Shown piece after piece: positions 8,274 through 16,196 of a DNA stretch of 64,000 nt. The stretch spans positions 50,662 to 114,661 of the forward strand of contig CAZAOZ010000004.1 of NCBI GenBank assembly GCA_964486865.1, given 5' to 3'. The stretch comes from Ga0077527 sp964486865. GTDB lineage: Bacteria > Pseudomonadota > Gammaproteobacteria > Burkholderiales > SG8-41. Every line of letters begins with the position of its first letter. Position 1 is the first letter of the stretch. The position numbers and the translations under genes were made by a program. The notes beneath the pieces were generated by a model, which saw only the letters and a program-made list of their open reading frames with translations, did no database searches and had not been told where the DNA came from.

Positions 8274-9506
8274 GTGCCTGATATGCAAAGCAAAAATGAG
8301 CACAAAAACGAACGCAGGAAGGTTCTGCTCGGCCTGACCGGCGGCATCGCCGCCTACAAGGCCGCTGAACTCGTGCGCCGGCTGGGTGACCGCGGCATCG
8401 AGGTACAGGTGGTGATGACCCAGGCGGCCTGCGGCTTCATCACGCCGGCGACGCTGCAGGCGCTGTCGGGCAACCCGGTATACACCGACATGTGGGATGC
8501 GAGTATCCCGAATGCGATGGCGCATATCGAGCTGACGCGTGACAAGCAACTGATCGTCGTCGCGCCCGCCACCGCGGATTTTCTCGCCAAGGCCGCTCAC
8601 GGCCTCGCCGACGACCTGCTGTCCACGCTGTGCCTCGCCCGCGAGTGCCCGCTGATCGTCGCGCCGGCGATGAACCGGCAGATGTGGGAACACCCGGCGA
8701 CGCAGCGCAATGTCGCACAACTCAAACGCGACGGCATCACCGTGCTCGGCCCCGACGCGGGCGACCAGGCCTGCGGCGAAACCGGCATGGGCCGCATGCT
8801 CGAAGCCGATGAACTTGCTGAAACCATCAGCGCTTTTCTCGAACCCAAGACATTGTCCGGCAGGCGCGTGCTGATGACCGCCGGGCCGACCTTCGAACCC
8901 ATCGACGCCGTGCGCGGCATTACCAACCGCAGCTCCGGGAAAATGGGCTACGCGCTGGCGCGCGCAGCCATCGCCGCCGGCGCCGAGGTCACGCTGGTGT
9001 CCGGCCCGACCAGCCTTGCACCACCGGTTGGTGCGACGATCGCCCGCGTACAAACCGCCGCGGAAATGTTCGAGGCCGTCAAAAAACAGGCGTCCAGGGC
9101 CGACATTTTCATCGGCGTCGCCGCGGTGGCCGATTACCGCGTCAGCGCGCCGCGCAAGCACAAGATCAAGAAAACCGACAAAACCCAGTTGCAGCTGAGC
9201 CTGGTGCCCAATCCCGACATCCTCGGCTGGATCGCGGCGCGGCCCAAACCGCCGTTCTGCGTCGGCTTTGCCGCCGAAAGCCGCAACCTCGATGCCTACG
9301 CCAACGAAAAACGCCGGCGCAAAAAAGTGCCGCTGATGATCGCCAATCTCGCGCAGGAAGCCATCGGCGCCGACGACAACGAAGTAACGCTGCTCGATGA
9401 CCGCGGCACACACCGCCTGCCGCGCGCGTCCAAGGACATCGTCGCGCGGCAGATCATCAGCCACATCGCTGCGCTTTGCGGCGCCTCGCGCCGCAAGACA
9501 CGGTGA
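8274..9506 (+). CDS. coaBC: Phosphopantothenoylcysteine decarboxylase / phosphopantothenate-cysteine ligase
   Basis: A bifunctional 410-residue enzyme of coenzyme A synthesis. The N-terminal flavoprotein half (CoaC) starts VLLGLTGGIAAYKAAELVR and carries the APAMNRQMWEHPA motif. The C-terminal ligase half (CoaB) begins near SGRRVLMTAGPTFEPIDAVR with ITNRSSGKMG and ends in the Rossmann-like CTP-binding part. Translation could start at GTG 8274 or three codons later at ATG 8283; neither has a strong SD. dut follows, as in many Proteobacteria. Confidence 0.95.
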   Translation: MPDMQSKNEHKNERRKVLLGLTGGIAAYKAAELVRRLGDRGIEVQVVMTQAACGFITPATLQALSGNPVYTDMWDASIPNAMAHIELTRDKQLIVVAPATADFLAKAAHGLADDLLSTLCLARECPLIVAPAMNRQMWEHPATQRNVAQLKRDGITVLGPDAGDQACGETGMGRMLEADELAETISAFLEPKTLSGRRVLMTAGPTFEPIDAVRGITNRSSGKMGYALARAAIAAGAEVTLVSGPTSLAPPVGATIARVQTAAEMFEAVKKQASRADIFIGVAAVADYRVSAPRKHKIKKTDKTQLQLSLVPNPDILGWIAARPKPPFCVGFAAESRNLDAYANEKRRRKKVPLMIANLAQEAIGADDNEVTLLDDRGTHRLPRASKDIVARQIISHIAALCGASRRKTR

Positions 9507-9626
9507 AGGGTGAATGCGTGAGAGATGAAGGGGGAAAACCGGACCCCGCTGCCGCCGTCTCCGTTACCGGGTTCACACCCTTACCCTTCACGGCCGCCCA
9601 GCGGCATCACCTTTCACCCTTCACTG
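9503..9626. repeat. Degenerate heptamer inverted repeat between coaBC and dut
   Basis: GTGAAGGGTGAATG-like units on the left (9503-9533) face CACCCTTACCCTTCAC and TTTCACCCTTCAC units on the right (9571-9626). The pattern resembles the GTGATGA arrays elsewhere in the window and begins at the coaBC stop codon. Confidence 0.55.
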
Positions 9627-9633
9627 GTTTGCA

Positions 9634-10083
9634 ATGAAATCCATCGACGTCAAAATCCTCGACGCGCGGCTGCGCGACCAGTTGCCGCAATACGCAACCC
9701 CCGGCGCGGCCGGCCTCGACCTGCGCGCCTGCCTGGAAAAACCGCTGACGCTGCAACCCGGCCAGACCGAACTGATCCCCGCCGGCATGGCCATCCACAT
9801 CGCCGATCCCGGCCTCGCCGCGATCATCCTGCCGCGCTCCGGCCTCGGCCACAAACACGGCATCGTGCTCGGCAACCTGGTCGGCCTGATCGATTCCGAC
9901 TACCAGGGACAACTGTTCGTATCCACCTGGAACCGCGGCAATGCCGCGTTCACCATCAACCCGCTGGAACGCCTGGCGCAACTGGTGGTTGTCCCCGTCG
10001 TGCAGGTCGCCTTCAATATCGTCGATGATTTCACCGCTTCCGCCCGCGGCGCCGGCGGTTTTGGCAGCAGCGGGAGAAGCTAG
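9634..10083 (+). CDS. dut: Deoxyuridine 5'-triphosphate nucleotidohydrolase
   Basis: 149 residues, the standard size of trimeric bacterial dUTPase, which hydrolyses dUTP to dUMP and pyrophosphate, keeping uracil out of DNA and feeding dTMP synthesis. Motif 1 is GAAGLDLRAC, motif 2 PRSGLGHKHGI, motif 3 GLIDSDYQGQLFVSTWN, and the Gly-rich C-terminal motif 5 ends RGAGGFGSSGR. It follows coaBC in the classical order. Confidence 0.96.
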   Translation: MKSIDVKILDARLRDQLPQYATPGAAGLDLRACLEKPLTLQPGQTELIPAGMAIHIADPGLAAIILPRSGLGHKHGIVLGNLVGLIDSDYQGQLFVSTWNRGNAAFTINPLERLAQLVVVPVVQVAFNIVDDFTASARGAGGFGSSGRS

Positions 10084-10175
10084 TGATGAGTGATGGGTGA
10101 TGGGTGATGAGTGAAACACTTGCAAACCGAGGGGTCGGGTTACGCTCATCACCCATCACTCATCACTCATCACTG
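10083..10175. repeat. Heptamer repeat array (GTGATGA / ACTCATC), inverted arms
   Basis: The left arm (10083-10113) is a run of GTGATGA and GTGATGG units; the right arm (10144-10175) is the complementary run of ACCCATC and ACTCATC units. Together they can fold into a long hairpin. The array overlaps the 5' end of the following DUF192 gene. Confidence 0.8.
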
Positions 10176-10604
10176 TTTTTGCTGCTGATCGCCGCCCTGT
10201 GCCTGACCAGCGCGGGCGCCGGCGCCGCCATGCCGCAGATCGAGCTCGAGGCGAACAGGCAGAAACTCGTTGCCGAAGTGGCGATCACCGATGCGGACCG
10301 CATGCAGGGCCTGATGCACCGGCGCATGCTGCCGGAGAACCGCGGCATGCTGTTCGTGTTTGACAGCGTTGCCTATCACGGCATGTGGATGATGAACACG
10401 TACATTCCGCTGTCGGTGGCCTTCCTCGACGAAGCGGGCGTCATTATCAATATCGAAGACATGAAACCGCACACCCGCGATTCGCATTACGCGGCGCGCC
10501 CCGCGCGCTACGCGCTGGAAATGAATCTCGGCTGGTTCCGCAAACGCGGCATCAGCCCCGGCATGAAAATCGAAGGGCTGAACAAGGCGCAACCGGCGCG
10601 CTGA
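10107..10604 (+). CDS. DUF192 family exported protein
   Basis: The DUF192 core is clear: QGLMHRRMLPENRGMLFVF, then WMMNTYIPLSVAFLDEAG, then the C-terminal ALEMNLGWFRKRGISPGM. A hydrophobic stretch, LFLLLIAALCLTSAGAGA, directly before the domain looks like a signal peptide, so the protein is probably periplasmic. Function is unknown. The start is awkward: ATG 10107 (or GTG 10104) lies inside a heptamer repeat array, and the arms translate as SSPITHHSS before the hydrophobic core. Repeat insertion may have rebuilt the N-terminus. Confidence 0.82.
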   Translation: MSETLANRGVGLRSSPITHHSSLFLLLIAALCLTSAGAGAAMPQIELEANRQKLVAEVAITDADRMQGLMHRRMLPENRGMLFVFDSVAYHGMWMMNTYIPLSVAFLDEAGVIINIEDMKPHTRDSHYAARPARYALEMNLGWFRKRGISPGMKIEGLNKAQPAR

Positions 10605-10617
10605 GCGGTACGCGCAA

Positions 10618-10651
10618 ACAAAAACGCCCGGGCAAGCCCGGGCGTTTTTTA
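10618..10651. terminator. Rho-independent terminator
   Basis: The stem ACGCCCGGGC / GCCCGGGCGT with an AA loop is followed by TTTTTT and preceded by AAAA. It lies between the DUF192 gene (+) and the convergent PuuD-like gene (-) and can serve both. Confidence 0.9.
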
Positions 10652-10674
10652 TGCAACAGTTACCGCAGGCAGCT

Positions 10675-11262
10675 TTAGAGCCCGCCGTTCTGCTGAGCGA
10701 CCATGCAAAACAGCATGGGTATCGACAGCATGGTGTTGGCACGCGAGGTCAACATCGCCAGACGCGCGGCAGCCGCCTTGGCCGGAGCCTCGACCTGCAC
10801 GATACCCAGCGCTTTTTTCTGGTTCGGCCAGATGATGAACCACACGTTGAACGCCATGATCAGCGCGAGCCACATGCCGATGCCGATCGCGGTGAACGGC
10901 TTGCCGAACATCAGCGCGGTGCCGAGGTAACCGTTCATGCCGGCAACGATCAGCCCGGTGATGACGGTAGCCAGCGCCGCCCAGCGGAACCAGAACAGCG
11001 CTTCCGGCGCGATCACCTTGCCGATCGCCGGTTTCTGCTCATCGGGGATTTTCGGCATGGAGGGTATCTGCACAAAATTGAAGTACCACAGCAGTCCGAT
11101 CCACATCACGCCGGACATCACGTGCAGCCAGCGCATCACGAATGCCCACCAGGCATGATCGCCGGCATCCCGCGCGCCGCTGCCGGCAACGAGTATAAGG
11201 ACTACGAGAATGACGAAACCGGCAAGAACGGTCCGTCCCAAAGACTGGAATATCGCTCCCAT
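10675..11262 (-). CDS. Urate oxidase N-terminal domain (PuuD/DUF989-like) membrane protein
   Basis: 195 residues with four to five hydrophobic helices (near 10-28, 45-65, 90-110, 120-145, 170-188). The pattern WWAFVMRWLHVMSGVMWIGL and the later FNVWFIIWPNQKKALG resemble the membrane part of PuuD-type urate hydroxylases, without their C-terminal cytochrome domain. Stand-alone proteins of this kind are common in betaproteobacteria and their role is not settled. Start 11262 is chosen because AAAGGAGTG precedes it; 23 open upstream codons are unsupported. No purine catabolism genes adjoin. Confidence 0.72.
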   Translation of the reverse strand: MGAIFQSLGRTVLAGFVILVVLILVAGSGARDAGDHAWWAFVMRWLHVMSGVMWIGLLWYFNFVQIPSMPKIPDEQKPAIGKVIAPEALFWFRWAALATVITGLIVAGMNGYLGTALMFGKPFTAIGIGMWLALIMAFNVWFIIWPNQKKALGIVQVEAPAKAAAARLAMLTSRANTMLSIPMLFCMVAQQNGGL

Positions 11263-11388
11263 GTGCGCACTCCTTTCAATCGGAATTGTTATGAAATGAA
11301 GCAACCTGCAAAACAGCGCGCAGTCTAGCACAGCAGCCCGGGGCCGCCGGCAAAAGCCACTCTCAGATCAGGGGGAAGGCCGCAACAA

Positions 11389-12357
11389 TCAGGCCGCGGC
11401 CAGGCTGCCGGTTTCCACGGCGGCGATCGCCTTGGCCTGGTTCATGTCCTGCGCATAACCGGCGCCGTAGAGGCAGCACGCGAACTGATTGGTAATCGGC
11501 GCAGGCATGGGGATGCGCCCTTCGAGTACGCCGGCGATCCAGCGCGCGGTGCCTTGCAGATCATCGGCGGCCGGCAGCGGATGCGCACAGCGCGGTGTCG
11601 CTTCGGCATCGAACAATGCCTGCACGCTGCCGCCGCGCACCAGATCGATGGCCGGCCGGCATTGTGCATCAACCACCGGCTCGCCGTCGCCGGTTCCGAA
11701 CAGCAACGCACTCATATCGCTGTCGTATAACAGCGATTGCAGCATCACGCGCTCATGATCGCGCTCGGTCGGCATCAGTTGCAGCGCCGCACCGCCCAGC
11801 GGGTCGGCCAGGCGCGCCAGCAGGCGCGCCAGCGCGCCGCCGCCCAGCCGCACCCGCAGCGCCAGCAGATCGGCCAGCGCCGGCGCCAGGGCGCCGGTCA
11901 GCACAAAGGCCACCTGTCCGTCGTGCAACACCTGCTGCGCCTGCGCAAGACTGGCGCAGGGCATGATGCCCAGTTCACGGAAAATGGAAGCTGTCGCCAC
12001 GCCGCGCTCACCGCTCAGCATGCCGTGCGCCAGCACCGGGATGCCCAGCCGCTGCAGGCTCAGCGCCAGCAACGGCACCAGGTTCGGCTGCCCGCGCACT
12101 GCGCCGTACGAAGGCATCAGCACCGGGCGCCACTGCGTATCCGGCAGGCTCATCTGAAACACCCGCGGCAGCAATGCCGTCCGCACGCCCACCAGTTCCT
12201 GCAGCGTCAATGGCCGCTGTTCCAGCAGCGCCAGCAGGCCGCCCAGTTCGAGATCCGGCACGCCGCCGTCGAACAGGGCCGCGAACAACGCCCCGGCTTC
12301 CTGTTCCGTCAGCGACTGGTCTGCCGCCAATGCATCAATCATGTGTGTCCACGCCAT
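11389..12357 (-). CDS. ybiB: YbiB family DNA-binding protein (TrpD2-like fold)
   Basis: 322 residues. The N-terminal helical domain (LTEQEAGALFAALFDGGVPDLELGGLL) and the following nucleoside-phosphorylase class III fold resemble anthranilate phosphoribosyltransferase, but the PRPP-binding GTGGD-type loop is replaced by LMPSYGAVRGQPNLVPLLAL, as in YbiB. E. coli YbiB binds nucleic acids without sequence preference and is under LexA control. I see no convincing LexA box here. The assignment is by overall pattern. Confidence 0.8.
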   Translation of the reverse strand: MAWTHMIDALAADQSLTEQEAGALFAALFDGGVPDLELGGLLALLEQRPLTLQELVGVRTALLPRVFQMSLPDTQWRPVLMPSYGAVRGQPNLVPLLALSLQRLGIPVLAHGMLSGERGVATASIFRELGIMPCASLAQAQQVLHDGQVAFVLTGALAPALADLLALRVRLGGGALARLLARLADPLGGAALQLMPTERDHERVMLQSLLYDSDMSALLFGTGDGEPVVDAQCRPAIDLVRGGSVQALFDAEATPRCAHPLPAADDLQGTARWIAGVLEGRIPMPAPITNQFACCLYGAGYAQDMNQAKAIAAVETGSLAAA

Positions 12358-12570
12358 TGCCGCCTCTCCGGCGCATGCCGCCGATGATTACCTGCTGGCA
12401 GACAGAGCAACCACCGTGCCATGCCGCCGCAGGCGCACACCGGGCGCCCGGCGGCGGAAAATGGCTGATGCGCGCCACCCTTCGGTGCGCGCCCCTGCGG
12501 CGCTGCTTTATTTTGGTGCCGGCCGTATCGCGGAACAGCCACCCCGGCAAAGCCGGCGCCCGCGCCGGAA

Positions 12571-13257
12571 TCAGTTGGCCTGCTGCTTCCGGGTCAGGGG
12601 CACAAACCGCACGTCGAGGATCTTGCGGCGCGTCACCCCGCCATGCGCGTCCTTGTCGATCACATACAGCGCCTGTGCGCCGCGCGGACCCAGCGGAACC
12701 ACCAGCCGGCCGCCGGTTTTCAACTGGTCGGTCAGCGGCTGCGGCACATCCGGCGCCGCAGCCGTGACCATGATCGCATCGAACGGCGCTTCTTCAGGCC
12801 AGCCGGCATAACCGTCGCCGATCCGCGTATGCACGTTGCGATAACCCGCGGCCGCCAATGCCCGCGCCGCCTCCCGGCCCAGCGGCTCGATCACTTCGAT
12901 GGAATAGACCGCGCGCACCATTTCGGCCAGCACCGCCGCCTGATAACCCGAACCTGTGCCGACCTCCAGCACCTTGTCGCCGGGGCCGACACCCAGCAGA
13001 TCGGTCATCAGCGCGACGATGAAAGGCTGCGAAATCGTCTGCCCGTGACCGATGGGCAGCGGCTGATTGTCATAGGCCTGCGCCATCTGCGACGGCGGCA
13101 CAAAACGATGCCGGTCCACCTTGCGCAGCGCGGCGATCACCTGCGGATCCAGCGCCGCGCGCCCGGTCTCGCGCGCCGTGTCGCGCACCATACGCCCGAT
13201 CTCGGCGATCATCACGTCGCGGCGCACGTCAAGGTTTTCAGCCGCTTCGGCATTCAT
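12571..13257 (-). CDS. pcm: Protein-L-isoaspartate O-methyltransferase
   Basis: 228 residues. The substrate-binding motif HGQTISQPFIVALM (71-84) and the SAM motif VLEVGTGSGYQAAVL (96-110) are diagnostic, and TGGRLVVPLG lies near the end. The enzyme methylates isoaspartyl residues in damaged proteins. I place the start at ATG 13257, behind a good CGGGAG Shine-Dalgarno. The frame is open to 13416, but the next upstream ATG (13356) lies inside the terminator of the preceding gene, so the longer form is unlikely. In that extension, however, the residues before 13257 are hydrophobic. Confidence 0.92.
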   Translation of the reverse strand: MNAEAAENLDVRRDVMIAEIGRMVRDTARETGRAALDPQVIAALRKVDRHRFVPPSQMAQAYDNQPLPIGHGQTISQPFIVALMTDLLGVGPGDKVLEVGTGSGYQAAVLAEMVRAVYSIEVIEPLGREAARALAAAGYRNVHTRIGDGYAGWPEEAPFDAIMVTAAAPDVPQPLTDQLKTGGRLVVPLGPRGAQALYVIDKDAHGGVTRRKILDVRFVPLTRKQQAN

Positions 13258-13344
13258 GTGAACTCCCGGCAACACGCAGGCCACGCCGGCGCACAGCGCG
13301 ACCACGCTGCCGCGCACCCGGTGATCCGCAACCGTTCCGCCAAA

Positions 13345-13376
13345 GAAAAAGGGCATACCGTTGCCAGTATGCCCCT
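13345..13376 (-). terminator. Terminator of the PsiF-repeat gene
   Basis: The perfect arms GGGCATAC (13351-13358) and GTATGCCC (13367-13374) enclose an 8-base loop. On the minus strand the stem is followed by a T-run (complement of 13345-13350). It ends the transcript of the gene at 13420-13797. Confidence 0.85.
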
Positions 13377-13419
13377 TCCGCGCCGGCCGCCTCAAGACGG
13401 CTGTCAGCGGCGGCAAAAA

Positions 13420-13797
13420 TCAGCCTTTCAGGCAGGCGCTCATGAATTTCTTGCGCTCATCGCCGGACTTGCCTTCAGCCTTGGCGTTGCAGCTCTTCAT
13501 GCGCTCCTGCTGTTTTTTCTGCGCTTCGGTGGGTTCTTTCTTGGGAGCCGCAGTCTCGCCTTTCAGGCACGAGCCCATGAATTTCTTGCGCTCCTCGCCG
13601 GCCTTGCCTTCAGCCCTGGCATTGCAGTCCTTCATGCGCTCCTGCTGTTTTTTCTGGGCTTCGCTGGGTTCTTTCTTGGCTTGCTCGGCTTTTTTCTCGG
13701 CGGCAGGGGCGCCCTTCTTGGCCTCGCCCTTGTCTTGCGCATACGCCGTGGACAGCGCAAACACCGCACACAGGACAGCAGCAATCAGTTGTTTCAT
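13420..13797 (-). CDS. PsiF-repeat exported protein
   Basis: 125 residues. A signal peptide (MKQLIAAVLCAVFALSTAYA) precedes a Lys/Ala/Glu-rich linker and two near-identical PsiF repeats, each about 35 residues: EAQKKQQERMKDCNARAEGK then FMGSCLKG, and EAQKKQQERMKSCNAKAEGK then FMSACLKG. Each repeat has two cysteines that could form a disulphide in the periplasm. The E. coli namesake is induced by phosphate starvation; the biochemical role is unknown. It has its own terminator and appears monocistronic. Confidence 0.9.
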   Translation of the reverse strand: MKQLIAAVLCAVFALSTAYAQDKGEAKKGAPAAEKKAEQAKKEPSEAQKKQQERMKDCNARAEGKAGEERKKFMGSCLKGETAAPKKEPTEAQKKQQERMKSCNAKAEGKSGDERKKFMSACLKG

Positions 13798-13819
13798 GGT
13801 TCCCTCCGTAAATAAATCA

Positions 13820-13837
13820 ATAAAAACAAAAGGTTAT
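13820..13837 (+). repeat. Variant of the AT-rich ATAAAAACAA...GTTAT repeat
   Basis: ATAAAAACAAAAGGTTAT matches the 23-nt repeat at 18339 and 52809 except for three internal positions. It lies in the gap between the PsiF gene and the LLM oxidoreductase, an AT-rich spot in GC-rich DNA. Confidence 0.4.
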
Positions 13838-13901
13838 CGATATGTGCCGCCGTAATCTGCGACGGAGCAGCCCGACGTCCACGTTAACGCGCCCGCGCGA
13901 A

Positions 13902-14915
13902 TCAGGGATGACAAAGCCCGAAGGCGCCGGCGACCAGTTCGTAAGAATGCAGCCGCGTGTCGTAATCGCCGGTAATGGTGATGACCATCAGCTCATCGGC
14001 CTGGAATTCGGCCTGAATCTCCAGCAACCGTTGTTTGACGACCGCCGGCGTGCCGAGCACCACGCGGCGGCGGTGATGCGCGATGCGCTGCCGATCGACA
14101 TCGGTGTACGGATAACGCTCGGCTTCTTCCAGCGTCGGCACCGGCGCGTTGACGCCGTAATCCATGTTCAGCCGGCGCAGATCGACACTTTGCGCCAGCC
14201 GTTCCGCCTGTGCCTGCGATTCGGCGCAGATCACGAACACGCACACCAGCGCCTGCGGCTGCGGTTCGCGCGCCGAAGGCTGATAGCGGCTTTTGAAGTC
14301 GCGCATCACCACGTCGCCGCCGCGCGCACTGATGAAATGCGCGAATGCAAAACGCAGGCCCAGCTGCGCCGCCAGCGCGCCGCTGTAATCCGATGAGCCC
14401 AGCAGCCAGATCTGCGGGCTGGTCGGGCCCGCGGGCTGCGCCTTGACGTGCGCGAACGGGTGGTCCTCCGGCAAATCATCATCCAGGTAGGCGGCCAGGT
14501 ACTGCACCTGCTCCGGAAAATCATCCGCCGACGGATAACGCCCCTGCCCCATGGCCGTCGCCGTCGCCTGATCGCCGCCCGGCGCGCGGCCGATACCGAG
14601 ATCAATGCGTCCCGGAAACAGCGCTTCGAGCATGCGAAACTGCTCGGCGATTTTCAGCGGACTGTAGTAGGGCAGCAGCACGCCGCCGGTACCGACCCGG
14701 ATGGTCGAGGTTGCCGCGGCCACGCGCGTCACCAGGATTTCCGGGCACGGATCGGCCAGCGCCATGACCGAATGATGCTCGGCGCACCAGTAGCGGTAAT
14801 ACCCCAGTTTTTCCGCCGCCTGCGCCAGGCGGATGGTCTGCTGTATGGCCTGCTGCGGCGTGTGCCCGCTGATGATCGGCGACTGGTCGAGAATGCTGAG
14901 TTTGATGATTGTCAT
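13902..14915 (-). CDS. LLM class flavin-dependent oxidoreductase
   Basis: A 337-residue protein of the bacterial luciferase-like TIM-barrel family. Landmarks are LSILDQSPI at the N-terminus, YWCAEHHSVMALADPCPEIL near 45, VGTGGVLLPYYSPLKIAEQF, and the conserved GRIDLGIGRAPGGD. These enzymes use reduced FMN (or F420) and O2 to oxidise diverse substrates; the start resembles the MsnO8 subgroup. No reductase partner is adjacent, so the substrate cannot be stated. The start at 14915 fits the family. Confidence 0.9.
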   Translation of the reverse strand: MTIIKLSILDQSPIISGHTPQQAIQQTIRLAQAAEKLGYYRYWCAEHHSVMALADPCPEILVTRVAAATSTIRVGTGGVLLPYYSPLKIAEQFRMLEALFPGRIDLGIGRAPGGDQATATAMGQGRYPSADDFPEQVQYLAAYLDDDLPEDHPFAHVKAQPAGPTSPQIWLLGSSDYSGALAAQLGLRFAFAHFISARGGDVVMRDFKSRYQPSAREPQPQALVCVFVICAESQAQAERLAQSVDLRRLNMDYGVNAPVPTLEEAERYPYTDVDRQRIAHHRRRVVLGTPAVVKQRLLEIQAEFQADELMVITITGDYDTRLHSYELVAGAFGLCHP

Positions 14916-14940
14916 ATGAGATTCAGGTCAAAAACTTTTT

Positions 14941-15067
14941 AGCCACAGAGGGCACAGAGAACACAGAGGAAACCAAGGTCAAAAACACGAGCAACATCAA
15001 TCGATGTTTTTCCAGAACATGAATTTTGATTTCGATCTTCTCTGTGAACTCTGTGCCCTCTGTGGCT
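14941..15067. repeat. CACAGAG-type long inverted repeat, copy 1
   Basis: The left arm AGCCACAGAGGGCACAGAGA (continuing to about 14969) faces a complementary right arm ending CTCTGTGGCT at 15067. The centre of about 70 bases is not conserved with the other copies. It sits immediately downstream of the AcuC-like gene. Confidence 0.88.
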
Positions 15068-15079
15068 ACCGTTGTTTTT

Positions 15080-16033
15080 CTATTCCGAGCCGCGGATGAA
15101 CGCATCCAGCACGCCGCACCAGCCCAATGCCAGATTCCTGCGGTTGTAACCGCCGCCGCCAAAGCCCATGATGCGGCCCCGGCACATGTCGTTGGCCAGC
15201 ACACACAACCGGCGCGCGGCGTGCGCATGCGCCGCCGGCGTGTACTGCAGATGCGCCAGCGGATCGCCGGCAATGCTGTCGGCGCCGGCCTGGAACACAA
15301 TGAACTCGGGCTTGTGCAGTCGCAGGTGAGCTTCGACGCGCTCCCACGCCGCCATGAATTCCTTGTTGCCGGCGCCGGGCTGCATGGGAATATTCAGCTT
15401 GAGACCGGCTCCTGCGCCCTTGCCGCGCTCGCTGTCGGCGCCGGTACCCGGATACAGAAACCGCCCGTCTTCGTGAATGTCGGCGTAAATCAGATCGGGA
15501 TCGGACTCATACGGGTAATACAGGCCGTCGCCGTGATGCACGTCGATATCGACATAAGCGATGCGCTTGATGCCGTACTGGCTGCGCAGCGTATCGATGA
15601 CCACGCCGCAATCATTGAACACGCAGAATCCGGCGGCATGATCGCGCGCCGCGTGATGCAGGCCGCCGATGGGCTGAAAAGTACGCAGCACATCACCCGC
15701 CATGATCTTCTGCAGGCCGTCGAGCGCGGCGCCGACGACATGGCTGGATGCCTCATAGACGCCGGGAAACGCCGGCGTGTCGCCCGCATCGATCGAACCG
15801 TAGCCGCGATCGGACAGCAGATGCACCCGCTGCACATGCTGCTCATCGTGAAAGCGTTCGATTTCCGCGTCGCTCGCCGCGCGCGAGCCGCACACCGCCG
15901 CCGACTGGTCGAGTTTTTGTTTGGTCGCCTCCGCCCAGAACGCATCCTGGCGATCCGGACCCCACGGATGACCTTCGGGAAATCCGTAACTGGCCAGCGC
16001 TTCGTCCACATACAACGCCACTTCCGGTTTCAT
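15080..16033 (-). CDS. Histone deacetylase / AcuC-AphA family protein
   Basis: A 317-residue arginase-deacetylase fold. The active-site pair H126-H127 is in GGLHHAARDHAAGFCVFND. The zinc ligands D164 and H166 are in VDIDVHHGDG, and the third acidic ligand is probably in QAGADSIAGDPL. The conserved GGGGY motif is near the C-terminus. Family members deacetylate proteins, acetylpolyamines or acetoin-pathway enzymes; the substrate here is unknown. The gene stands alone, bracketed on both sides by CACAGAG inverted repeats (14941-15067 and 16071-16180). Confidence 0.9.
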   Translation of the reverse strand: MKPEVALYVDEALASYGFPEGHPWGPDRQDAFWAEATKQKLDQSAAVCGSRAASDAEIERFHDEQHVQRVHLLSDRGYGSIDAGDTPAFPGVYEASSHVVGAALDGLQKIMAGDVLRTFQPIGGLHHAARDHAAGFCVFNDCGVVIDTLRSQYGIKRIAYVDIDVHHGDGLYYPYESDPDLIYADIHEDGRFLYPGTGADSERGKGAGAGLKLNIPMQPGAGNKEFMAAWERVEAHLRLHKPEFIVFQAGADSIAGDPLAHLQYTPAAHAHAARRLCVLANDMCRGRIMGFGGGGYNRRNLALGWCGVLDAFIRGSE

Positions 16034-16070
16034 GCCGCCTCCTGTAATCCGAAAAACCTTAAAACCTTTT

Positions 16071-16180
16071 AGCCACAGAGGGCACAGAGAGCACAGAGGA
16101 TTTCAAAAACAACAAATAACCGGCCCCTGATATCTGTCTTGATTTTGGTTTTCTCTGTGAACTCTGTGTCCTCTGTGGCT
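16071..16180. repeat. CACAGAG-type long inverted repeat, copy 2
   Basis: The left arm starts AGCCACAGAGGGCACAGAGA; the right arm (about 16151-16180) is TTCTCTGTGAACTCTGTGTC continuing to GTGGCT. Its arms nearly match copy 1, while the interior differs. It lies between the radical SAM and AcuC-like genes. Confidence 0.88.
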
Positions 16181-16196
16181 GCATTTGATTTTGCTT

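Noticed and set aside
13258..13416. N-terminal extension of Pcm with a hydrophobic, signal-like stretch
   Set aside because: The extended ATG lies inside the terminator of the preceding gene, and a better SD-start pair exists at 13257. I keep a small doubt because the hydrophobic codons remain in frame.
12643..13815. Plus-strand frame across pcm and the PsiF gene
   Set aside because: It spans two real genes and a terminator on the other strand; the hydrophobic repeats in its product are the antisense reading of the PsiF repeats.
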